Origin: Bacteroidota bacterium
Lineage (GTDB): Bacteria; Bacteroidota; Ignavibacteria; Kapaibacteriales; UBA2268
Direction of reading: 5' to 3'
DNA length: 10,122 nucleotides
Assembly: GCA_027371665.1 (NCBI GenBank)
Contig: DAHXMP010000321.1
Span: 1-10,122, forward strand
Of the stretch, positions 1 through 6,158 are shown one piece after another. The notes beneath the pieces were generated by a model that worked only from the letters and a program-made list of their open reading frames with translations, was not told the DNA's origin and searched no databases. Numbering within the stretch: position 1 is the first letter of the stretch; every line of letters begins with the position of its first letter. Position numbers and translations under genes: made by a program.

Positions 1-882
1 AGCTACCGCGACCTGCCCCTGAGATTGTTCGAGTACGGCACGGTTTACCGTTACGAGCAGTCGGGCGAGTTGAACGGACTGACAAGGGTTCGAGGCTTTA
101 CACAGGACGACGCACATATATATTGCACTGTCGAGCAGTTGAAAGACGAAGTCAAAGGAGTTGTTGACATTATTCAATTCTTCTTCGGTGTGTTTGGAAT
201 GGAAATCATGACCAGGCTATCTTTCAGGGATGATGAAACATCCAAGTACGGCGGTGATATTGAGCTGTGGGAGCGGGCTCAGAAAGAAATTAAAGAAGCC
301 GCAGACGAAATAAATCTGAATTATAAAATTGCTATAGGCGAGGCGGCATTCTATGGTCCGAAGATTGACTTCATCGTCAAGGATGCGTTAGGCAGAAAAT
401 GGCAGTTGGGTACTGTACAGGTGGACTATGTAATGCCCGAAAGGTTCAAGCTCGAATATACCGGTGCGGACAACATGCCTCACAGGCCTGTGATTATACA
501 CAGGGCACCGGTGGGTTCGCTCGAAAGGTTTTTCTCTATACTCATAGAACATTTTGCGGGAAACTTCCCGTTCTGGATTGCACCGGTTCAGGCAAGCATT
601 CTGCCAATCAGCGACAAACAGCACGATTATGCCTTGCAGTTGCAGGAAAAGCTCAACAAGCTCGGATTCAGGGTAGAAACCGATTTGCGAAGCGAAAAAG
701 TGAACCGTAAAATTGCTGAATCGGAACAGCAGAAAGTGCCGTTCTCAATCATAGTGGGGCTGAAGGAAGCCGAAAGCGGGCAGGTCTCTTTGCGCCAGCA
801 CGGCAAGGGCGACCTCGGGAGCAAATCATTCGATGAGTTAATAAAACTATTCAATGATTTGAACAAGCCCGGAGTGCTGTAA
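1..882 (+). CDS. thrS: Threonyl-tRNA synthetase, C-terminal part (5' truncated by window)
   Basis: This class II synthetase charges tRNA-Thr with threonine in the cytoplasm. The reading frame is open from base 1, so 293 residues are visible; the TTG at 25 is internal. Family members are about 640 residues, so the TGS, editing and motif 1 regions lie upstream of the window. Visible are motif 2 (YRYEQSGELNGLTRVRGF, window residues 16-33), the ThrRS-typical block GEAAFYGPKIDF, motif 3 (HRAPVGSLERFF, 167-178) and an HGTP-type anticodon-binding domain from about residue 190 to the end (LPISDKQ, DLRSEKVNRKI, KVPFSIIVG). Two of the three zinc/substrate-site ligands of E. coli ThrRS are present: His39 (in DDAHIYC) and His167 (IIHRAP). 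The Cys ligand would be upstream. The stop is TAA at 880-882. The next gene is convergent, so the common downstream infC is not adjacent. Codon use is GC-richer than in the membrane-protein genes, as expected for a conserved, well-expressed gene. Confidence 0.97.
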   Translation, partial: SYRDLPLRLFEYGTVYRYEQSGELNGLTRVRGFTQDDAHIYCTVEQLKDEVKGVVDIIQFFFGVFGMEIMTRLSFRDDETSKYGGDIELWERAQKEIKEAADEINLNYKIAIGEAAFYGPKIDFIVKDALGRKWQLGTVQVDYVMPERFKLEYTGADNMPHRPVIIHRAPVGSLERFFSILIEHFAGNFPFWIAPVQASILPISDKQHDYALQLQEKLNKLGFRVETDLRSEKVNRKIAESEQQKVPFSIIVGLKEAESGQVSLRQHGKGDLGSKSFDELIKLFNDLNKPGVL

Positions 883-917
883 GGAAAAATTATTAATCAC
901 TACATAATTTGGTTCCT
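882..917. terminator. Imperfect hairpin between convergent thrS and nuclease genes
   Basis: AGGAAAAATTAT (882-893) can pair with ATAATTT plus TTCCT (904-910 and 913-917). This gives 12 base pairs with a GG bulge (911-912) and a 10-nt loop. On the plus strand it is followed by the T-rich stretch ATTTCTTATTTT (918-929), which suits termination of thrS. The two stop codons are only 33 bp apart and each overlaps an end of the stem, so one element could serve both directions; the minus-strand side lacks a T-tract. The stem is AU-rich, so strength is uncertain. Confidence 0.4.
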
Positions 918-1743
918 ATTTCTTATTTTGCCTGAATGTATCAATCCATACTCTGTTTTCTATGACCTGCTGGATTTTGAACGGGACATCCGACAGAAAG
1001 TTGTAAAGAGTGGAGCCTTCGATTTTTCTCACAGTTGTGAGATACATTTCCCAGTCATTGTTTCTTATCCCCATGGTATTGGGCATGGCAACTGCAATTA
1101 CCTGCGTATTAGAAGTTACATTTCTTAAACCCTGCCCTTTGTTCAGAATTACGATAATCTTGAAGCAAGAATCAGGTATAGCGATGATATTTTTTATTTT
1201 GTTTGCCGAGTGAAATATTCCGCCGGCAACAATATAAAGCTCTTTGTTTTCTTTTTTGCAGAGATTTTCACAGAAATCTTCGAGTTTAAGCCATGGCCCG
1301 CGGTTTAAGTCGGGTGTTTGAGGAAGAATATTTGTAAGCAGGAAAGTCGCTTTATTGTCTTCAACGGTTTTTGTTCTTTCCTCCGAACGCACCATATGTC
1401 CCCTGTCGAAGCCTGAATAGTTATAATCATTATTTTTTATTAAGGTAAAATCTTTAGGGAGAGTTGTGTCGGTAATGAATTTTCCTTTATATCTTGGCAC
1501 CGAACCATACCAATCGGCATTCAAATCCCAGGAAACCCAATTAGCAGTATTTCTGAATTTATTATAAGAAAGTGCATATTGAGCTTTAATCATCAGATAA
1601 TCATCGCCCGGATTATTGTCTGTAGGAATCCCCATCTCAAGATGAACGGATTTTTCATAGAATGCAAATCCATAATAAGGTAAATACAGCAAAGTTACTG
1701 TTATGAGTATAGCTAACGAAGTAATTTGAATTATTTTTTTCAT
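916..1743 (-). CDS. Exported DNA/RNA non-specific endonuclease (NUC1 family)
   Basis: A beta-beta-alpha-metal endonuclease of the Serratia nuclease / NUC1 family, which cleaves single- and double-stranded DNA and RNA using Mg2+ (known for the family). The 275-residue product starts with a basic, hydrophobic segment (MKK then about residues 5-27) that is a signal peptide or an uncleaved membrane anchor, so it acts outside the cytoplasm. The catalytic block DRGHMVRSEE is at 113-122 with general base His116 and Arg114. Asn138 (LTNILPQ), metal ligand Asn147 and Glu155 (DLNRGPWLKLE, 145-155) match Serratia Asn110, Asn119 and Glu127. Arg84 (VPRYKG) probably corresponds to Arg57. All key residues are kept, so it should be active. 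The stop is TAG. No SD is visible before the ATG, and only 23 bp separate it from the terminator of the upstream gene. A nutritional or biofilm/eDNA role is a guess; no immunity protein gene or toxin-delivery domain is seen. Confidence 0.92.
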   Translation of the reverse strand: MKKIIQITSLAILITVTLLYLPYYGFAFYEKSVHLEMGIPTDNNPGDDYLMIKAQYALSYNKFRNTANWVSWDLNADWYGSVPRYKGKFITDTTLPKDFTLIKNNDYNYSGFDRGHMVRSEERTKTVEDNKATFLLTNILPQTPDLNRGPWLKLEDFCENLCKKENKELYIVAGGIFHSANKIKNIIAIPDSCFKIIVILNKGQGLRNVTSNTQVIAVAMPNTMGIRNNDWEMYLTTVRKIEGSTLYNFLSDVPFKIQQVIENRVWIDTFRQNKK

Positions 1744-1766
1744 TTTGAATAAAAAATAATAAGACT

Positions 1767-1800
1767 AAAAAAAAGGGAATCCCGCATATCCGGGATTCCC
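1767..1800 (-). terminator. Strong intrinsic terminator of the WD40/OmpA-like operon
   Basis: A perfect 10-bp inverted repeat, GGGAATCCCG (1775-1784) and CGGGATTCCC (1791-1800), has a 6-nt loop. Read on the minus strand it is followed at once by eight T residues (1774-1767). Stem, short loop and T-tract all fit a Rho-independent terminator. It lies 29 bp past the stop codon of the OmpA-like gene. On the plus strand it is followed by mixed T-rich DNA (1801-1823), so a weak effect in the other direction is possible, but no plus-strand gene ends here. Confidence 0.93.
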
Positions 1801-1829
1801 GTTGTTAATTTCAATTTTTTTTACATTAA

Positions 1830-2549
1830 TCAGAAAGATTCAACAACGTAATAGGTAGGCCCGATATACCATTTACCTTTTGGCCTGAGGCCCGTTGGCG
1901 GCGGCTGAGTCGGGTCTGTAGTATCCGAACCGTAAATAGTGATTCTGTCGGCATCAATGCCGTTTTTTACAAAATACTCTTTCAGCGAATTACAGCGTCC
2001 TTCAGTGATGACCTTATTTTCATTCGAATTGGCATTGTTGTCCGGGAAGCATAAAATCTGGAAATGAATCCTTGGATTTTTCTGCATAGTTTCCAAAATA
2101 TCTTTCAGGAAGAAATCGGAACCGGCCCGAAGTTTTGTCTTTCCGGATTCAAATGTTGGTACCTTCTGGGGAATCCTTAAGCCTCTTGCTTTCGGTTTAA
2201 TAAGAAAGTCACGCGAAAACTCGGCATATTTGTCTGTCGGAGGTATATTCACCTCAAAATCTTGTTTGAAGTAGTCCAAATCACCAAAACGGATGAAATA
2301 CTTTTCGCCCGGTTTTAAACCCGTAATATAGTAGTATCCGTTCTGCTCGGCATTGCTGATACCGCGGTAAACTCTTTTCCCGTTAGCATCGAAGGCTTCC
2401 ATTCTCACGCTTATAGGCTGGTGAGTGATTTCGTTAAAGACACTCCCCGTGAGCGAAACGACCAGCTTTGTTAACTGAGAATAGCAGGGACTGAGCTGTA
2501 ATACCGATAACACAGCAAAAATTGCCGAAAAAACTGCAATTTTTCTCAT
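1830..2549 (-). CDS. Secreted carboxypeptidase-regulatory-like / OmpA-like protein
   Basis: A 239-residue envelope protein. Residues 1-25 form a signal peptide (MRKIAVFSAIFAVLSVL, polar end PCYSQ). Residues about 30-103 look like a carboxypeptidase regulatory-like (transthyretin-type) beta-sandwich: LTGSVFNEITHQPI, then NGYYYITGLKPGEKYFI. Residues about 128-239 resemble the OmpA C-terminal peptidoglycan-binding domain: PTFESGKTKL, then ILCFPD, EGRCNSLKEYFVKNGI and ADRITIYGSD. The usual signature is degenerate, but Asp170 and Arg185 are 15 residues apart, the same spacing as the diaminopimelate-binding Asp and Arg of OmpA-type domains, so cell-wall binding is plausible. The domain ends in a Pro-rich turn and the unusual tail GPTYYVVESF. 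It is the second gene of an operon with the WD40 gene (17-bp gap) and has a clear SD, AGGAG. The pair resembles a split PorE of the type IX secretion system (inference). It could instead be an unrelated envelope anchor. Confidence 0.8.
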   Translation of the reverse strand: MRKIAVFSAIFAVLSVLQLSPCYSQLTKLVVSLTGSVFNEITHQPISVRMEAFDANGKRVYRGISNAEQNGYYYITGLKPGEKYFIRFGDLDYFKQDFEVNIPPTDKYAEFSRDFLIKPKARGLRIPQKVPTFESGKTKLRAGSDFFLKDILETMQKNPRIHFQILCFPDNNANSNENKVITEGRCNSLKEYFVKNGIDADRITIYGSDTTDPTQPPPTGLRPKGKWYIGPTYYVVESF

Positions 2550-2555
2550 ATTAAA

Positions 2556-2560
2556 CTCCT
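2556..2560 (-). promoter_or_regulatory. Shine-Dalgarno AGGAG of the OmpA-like gene
   Basis: AGGAG on the minus strand, 6 nt before the ATG at 2549, inside the 17-bp gap after the WD40 stop codon. It fixes the start and shows the second cistron has its own ribosome entry. Confidence 0.8.
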
Positions 2561-2566
2561 TTATTA

Positions 2567-3565
2567 TTATTTACCTTTTCTCTTTTTATTTTCTTGTTCC
2601 CTGGTTAAAAAGCGAACCGTTCCGTCGGCACAGCCGATAATAATAATGCTGGCATCGCTAACCATGTCAACTCCCCATATTTCGACACCTGCATTGAGAG
2701 TCATCAGATTTTCACCTGTTGTAATATCCCATAGCTTAACAGTGCTGTCGAGGCTTGCCGAAACGATGGTTTTGTTATCTTCGGCAATTGATACGTCCTG
2801 GATGAGCTGTTTGTGTGCCTGAAATGTAAGGCGGCAAGTGCCTTCAGGCATGTCCCAAACCTTGATGACGCCATTCTGGTCGGCAGATATCAGGAGCTTA
2901 CTGTCGAAGCTATAAAGCACTGCAAGAACAGGAGCTTCATGTCCTCTCAGGGTTTTCAGGCATTCTTTAGTCGTAAGGTCGGTTGACCAGATTTTAATCG
3001 TGCTATCATCGCTGCAAGAAGCAATAAATTTGCCGTCATAGCTGTATGCAACGCTGTTTGTCGGTTTGGTATGCCCGCGGAGTGTCTTGATTTCACTTGC
3101 CAGCCGGGTGTCCCAGAGTTTCACGGTTTTGTCGAAGCTTGTACTTGCGATGAAGGTACTGCTGTCGTCCTGGCTGAAATATACTCCAATAACCTGGTCG
3201 GTATGGCCTGTTAAAATATTAAGCTGTTCCCCGGTTGTAGCATCCCACTCTCTTACGGTCATATCGGCGGAACCGCTTGCAATCCATTTGTCGTTGCCTG
3301 AAAATGACACGCTGTTAACTGCACCGAAATGTCCCTTTAAATGCAGGAGTTCCTTTCCTTCGGGAATGCTCCATACTTTGATAGTCTCGTCGAGGCTGCC
3401 TGTGGCAACCTTAGTGTTATTTTCGTTTACGAACACGCAGAGAACATCTGCATCATGCCTGCCTACAATTCTCATGTCGTACTTGTAATTCCCCTCCGAC
3501 CATAAAAACTGAACAGGATAGGTAATGATGAGAATTATTAAAATTGTCTTTTTCAAAAATCCCAT
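2567..3565 (-). CDS. Secreted seven-bladed WD40 repeat protein
   Basis: 332 residues from the ATG at 3565. A TTG at 3577 is in frame, but a GAGG SD lies between the two, 6 nt before the ATG, so the ATG is preferred. The N-terminus (GFLKKTILIILIITYPVQFLW) is a signal peptide or anchor, putting the propeller outside the cytoplasm. Seven WD40 repeats follow at about residues 35-77, 78-119, 120-163, 164-207, 208-249, 250-291 and 292-322. Blades 2-5 begin with GH and most end in a W-D-like pair (VKLWD, IKVWD). Blade 7 is the most divergent. The number fits one closed ring. A short basic tail (KKRKGK) ends it. WD40 rings are protein-binding scaffolds, so no enzyme activity is expected. It is the first gene of an operon with the OmpA-like gene; together they match the WD40, regulatory-like and OmpA order of PorE, though without its TPR region. 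A general secreted scaffold is the alternative. Confidence 0.9.
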   Translation of the reverse strand: MGFLKKTILIILIITYPVQFLWSEGNYKYDMRIVGRHDADVLCVFVNENNTKVATGSLDETIKVWSIPEGKELLHLKGHFGAVNSVSFSGNDKWIASGSADMTVREWDATTGEQLNILTGHTDQVIGVYFSQDDSSTFIASTSFDKTVKLWDTRLASEIKTLRGHTKPTNSVAYSYDGKFIASCSDDSTIKIWSTDLTTKECLKTLRGHEAPVLAVLYSFDSKLLISADQNGVIKVWDMPEGTCRLTFQAHKQLIQDVSIAEDNKTIVSASLDSTVKLWDITTGENLMTLNAGVEIWGVDMVSDASIIIIGCADGTVRFLTREQENKKRKGK

Positions 3566-3571
3566 GATTAA

Positions 3572-3575
3572 CCTC
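3572..3575 (-). promoter_or_regulatory. Shine-Dalgarno GAGG deciding the WD40 gene start
   Basis: GAGG on the minus strand, 6 nt upstream of the ATG at 3565. It overlaps the alternative upstream TTG codon (3577-3575), which would have no SD of its own. This supports the ATG as the true start. Confidence 0.65.
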
Positions 3576-3615
3576 AATTCTATTGATAAATAATTAAATT
3601 CTTCCCAATTACTGT

Positions 3616-3644
3616 ATTTAATCTGCCCTGCAACTCAATATCAA
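3616..3644 (-). promoter_or_regulatory. Candidate sigma-70-like promoter for the WD40/OmpA-like operon
   Basis: On the minus strand TTGATA (3644-3639), a 17-bp spacer and TTAAAT (3621-3616) fit a -35/-10 pair (5 of 6 and 4 of 6 matches to the E. coli consensus). Transcription would start near 3609, leaving a leader of about 45 nt. Primary sigma factors of the Bacteroidota use a different consensus, and matches are common in AT-rich DNA, so this is tentative. Confidence 0.3.
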
Positions 3645-3667
3645 AAACTTTAAAATTTCTTAAAAAT

Positions 3668-3745
3668 ATGAAAAAATCTTTGAAATCATTGATGTACACA
3701 GTCATTGTTCATTCTGTAATTTTCTTTTTTTTATTAAATTTTTAA
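3668..3745 (+). CDS. Possible 25-residue hydrophobic small ORF
   Basis: In the AT-rich divergent spacer an ATG at 3668 opens a 25-codon frame ending in TAA. It encodes a basic start (MKKSLKSLMY) followed by a hydrophobic run (TVIVHSVIFFFLLNF), the layout of a small membrane peptide or of an isolated signal-peptide remnant. No SD precedes it, and T-rich DNA yields Phe/Leu/Ile-rich peptides by chance, so it may well not be a gene. Confidence 0.15.
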   Translation: MKKSLKSLMYTVIVHSVIFFFLLNF

Positions 3746-3812
3746 GTATTATTTATAAATTTAAATAATAGTTTATTAATTTAAAAAAAATTTCGGGATT
3801 CTGAAAATAAAG

Positions 3813-3843
3813 TTTATTCCTCAAATGAGTGTCAATACTTTTT
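3813..3843 (+). promoter_or_regulatory. Candidate Bacteroidota-type promoter abutting the membrane synthase gene
   Basis: TTTA (3813-3816), 19 bp, then TACTTTTT (3836-3843) is close to the Bacteroidota consensus TTTG-N19-21-TAnnTTTG. The downstream box touches the ATG at 3845, so initiation here would give a leaderless mRNA, perhaps from the second ATG at 3848. No SD is present, which agrees with this, but the region is so AT-rich that chance is a real alternative. Confidence 0.2.
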
Positions 3844-3844
3844 T

Positions 3845-6091
3845 ATGATGCAAATTAACAAAATATTCGTACGGGGAAAAAGCTATATATTTTTTTCTGT
3901 AATCATACTTGGTTTTTCATCGCTGCTGACACAACTGGTAATAATCAGGGAGTTTTATTCGGTTTTTGATGGCAATGAATTAATTTTCGGTTTGTTATTA
4001 TCATCATGGATGTCAATTACCGCAACGGGTGCTTTAATCATTAAATTTATTTTAAAAAAAAATATTAATCCTTTTGTTGCAGTTGTTTTTCAAATTCTAT
4101 TATCAATTCTGCCTGCTCTATGTGTTTATTTAATTAGGTACACGAGATTTACCATTTTTCCTGCTGGAGCGGGATTAAATCCCATTGATATATTTATTTT
4201 TGCATTTGCTGTTTCTTTGCCCTATTGCCTGATTTCAGGAATGATGTTCGCAGTATATTCCCAACTTTTTTCTTTTAATGAAAATAAAACAGGTAATGTA
4301 TATTTTTATGAAACCCTGGGGAGTATAGTTGGCGGAGCATTGTTCAGCTTTGTTTTGATATTTGTTTTAAATACATTTGAAATTCTTGCAGTGATATATG
4401 GATTTAATCTAATATCTGTATTATTATTGGCATTTTATTTTACTTCGGATATTTATTCACTCGAAGCAGGCAGGTCTGACAATTCCGTCGGGAATAAACA
4501 TAAAATTTTTAGTCTTATTATAAAATATTTAATACCTGCATTTTCTGTTTTAATCATTATTCCCTTTCTATTTAATATTGACCTTCAAACAAAACAATAC
4601 CTATATAAAAATCAAAGTTTGCTTGAGAACATGGATACTCCCTACGGCAATTTAGTAATAACAAGAACTTCAGAGCAGTTGAATTTTTTCAGTGACGGAA
4701 TCCTGATGTTTTCAACAGGTAATCCCATGGCAAGCGAAGAAGCGGTTCATTATGCAATGATTCAATGCAGAAATCCAAAATATGTGCTTCTTTTGTCCGG
4801 AGGAATTTCCGGAACAGCCAATGAAATACTGAAGTATGCACCATATAAAATTGACTACGTGGAATTGAATCCGTTTCTGATTGAACTCGGGAATAAATAT
4901 ATAAAAAATATTAATCATGCCGGGATTAATGCTGTTGCAGAAGACGGGCGAATTTTCGTAAGGAATACAAATGAAAAATATGATGCGGCTATAATAAATC
5001 TTCCCGAGCCGTCAACTGCACAGTTCAACCGCTATTATTCCTGTGAATTTTTCAGGGAATTGAAATTAAGAATGACTAAGGGTTCTGTAATTAGCCTCAG
5101 CCTGCCTTCTACAGAGAATTATGTAAGCAAAGAAGCGGCAGAACTTAATTCTTCGATTTATGTAACCCTGAAAAAAGTATTTAAGAATGTTATAATTATA
5201 CCCGGCGGAAAAAATTATTTCATAGCTTCGGACATGACCCTGACTTATGATATAGGAAAAAGAACAGATGAAATGGGCATAGAAAACATATATGTCAATA
5301 AGTATTATTACGATGAGCCTTCGATGGTACAGAGGGCTGAAAACATTTTGAGTTCATTAAATTACAAAGCACAAATCAATCATGATTTTTTCCCTGTTTC
5401 TTATTATCAACAGATTAATTATAAGTTGAGTTATTTCGGTATCAATAATTATATTTTGATAATAATTACAGCTATTTTGCTTTTGGTTATTTTGCTCAGG
5501 ATGAAACCTCTCGGTTGGGGGCTGTTTGCAGGGGGCTTTACAGCAATAGGTTCGGAAATTGTAGTACTTTTTGCTTTCCAGGTTATATTCGGTTACGTTT
5601 ATTATATGTATAGCGTGATTATTACAGCATTTATGCTCGGACTTGCCATAGGAGCTTTCGTTATAAATTCCTATTCCGGTTCAACAAAAATTAATTTTTT
5701 CCTGAAAATACAAATATTAATCACAATCTATTCAATTGTTCTGCCATCTATTCTGATGAGCATAAATTATGGATTAAATAAGATATTTACGGTTGGAATA
5801 ATTTTGATTCTGATATTAATAATATCATTATTGACCGGGATACAATTTGCAACTGCATTAAAGATTGACCAAAAAGGCTTTATATTGAGCCGGGGTGCAA
5901 ACCAGGGAATAATAGCTATTGCATCTGAGACATACAGTGCAGATTTATTTGGTTCTGCTTTCGGGGCATTATTAGTATCGGGGTTTCTGATACCAATAAC
6001 CGGAATATCAAATACTTGTTTTATAATGGGAGGGATAAATATGGCTGCATTAATAGTTATATTTATACGAAATAAATTCAATAACACTTAA
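3845..6091 (+). CDS. Polytopic membrane protein with spermidine-synthase-like domain
   Basis: 748 residues, usually annotated as a fused MFS/spermidine synthase. About seven hydrophobic segments (residues 15-245) precede a Rossmann-fold methyltransferase-like domain (about 255-470), and six or seven more follow (532-742). The middle domain keeps the aminopropyltransferase outline: VLLLSGGISGT (314-324) at the GGGDGG loop, Glu340 after the next strand, EDGR (366-369), and IINLPEP (383-389) where spermidine synthases have DSxDP. The loop Asp is replaced by Ile321, and the two Asp of the catalytic motif by Asn385 and Glu388, so ordinary putrescine aminopropylation is doubtful; the real substrate is unknown. 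The membrane halves look duplicated (GFSSLLTQLV, 23-32, against GFTAIGSEIV, 564-573). The start is ATG-ATG with no SD. The MATE gene follows after 67 bp in the same direction. Strong AT bias reflects both Phe/Ile/Asn content and codon choice. Confidence 0.85.
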   Translation: MMQINKIFVRGKSYIFFSVIILGFSSLLTQLVIIREFYSVFDGNELIFGLLLSSWMSITATGALIIKFILKKNINPFVAVVFQILLSILPALCVYLIRYTRFTIFPAGAGLNPIDIFIFAFAVSLPYCLISGMMFAVYSQLFSFNENKTGNVYFYETLGSIVGGALFSFVLIFVLNTFEILAVIYGFNLISVLLLAFYFTSDIYSLEAGRSDNSVGNKHKIFSLIIKYLIPAFSVLIIIPFLFNIDLQTKQYLYKNQSLLENMDTPYGNLVITRTSEQLNFFSDGILMFSTGNPMASEEAVHYAMIQCRNPKYVLLLSGGISGTANEILKYAPYKIDYVELNPFLIELGNKYIKNINHAGINAVAEDGRIFVRNTNEKYDAAIINLPEPSTAQFNRYYSCEFFRELKLRMTKGSVISLSLPSTENYVSKEAAELNSSIYVTLKKVFKNVIIIPGGKNYFIASDMTLTYDIGKRTDEMGIENIYVNKYYYDEPSMVQRAENILSSLNYKAQINHDFFPVSYYQQINYKLSYFGINNYILIIITAILLLVILLRMKPLGWGLFAGGFTAIGSEIVVLFAFQVIFGYVYYMYSVIITAFMLGLAIGAFVINSYSGSTKINFFLKIQILITIYSIVLPSILMSINYGLNKIFTVGIILILILIISLLTGIQFATALKIDQKGFILSRGANQGIIAIASETYSADLFGSAFGALLVSGFLIPITGISNTCFIMGGINMAALIVIFIRNKFNNT

Positions 6092-6097
6092 TTTGAA

Positions 6098-6122
6098 TTT
6101 GAAACATTTTCAAAACTTTTTC
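6098..6122 (+). terminator. Weak candidate terminator after the membrane synthase gene
   Basis: TTTGAAA (6098-6104) and TTTCAAA (6108-6114) form a 7-bp stem with a 3-nt loop, followed by ACTTTTTC with five T residues (6117-6121). It has one G-C pair only, so it may be a chance palindrome; readthrough into the MATE gene is likely. Confidence 0.25.
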
Positions 6123-6158
6123 GTGTTATAGCTGAATTTTTAATAATTTAATTCTTAA

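Noticed and set aside
399..710. 103-codon plus-strand frame inside thrS
   Set aside because: It lies wholly in another frame of a well-conserved synthetase and its Cys/Arg-rich product resembles nothing; a shadow frame.
916..1743. Nuclease as a polymorphic toxin or T9SS effector
   Set aside because: It has only an N-terminal export segment and the nuclease domain, no delivery domain and no adjacent immunity gene.
2484..2495. LSPC as a lipobox (residues 19-22) in the OmpA-like protein
   Set aside because: Pro directly before Cys is not tolerated in typical lipoboxes. A signal peptidase I site near residues 24-25 is more likely.
3066..3488. 140-codon plus-strand frame opposite the WD40 gene
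   Set aside because: Antisense to conserved WD40 repeats. The Ser/Leu/Val-rich product reflects the reverse complement of the repeats; no SD.
3566..3577. Upstream TTG start for the WD40 protein, adding MRLI
   Set aside because: The GAGG SD lies inside this extension and serves the ATG at 3565; the TTG has no SD.
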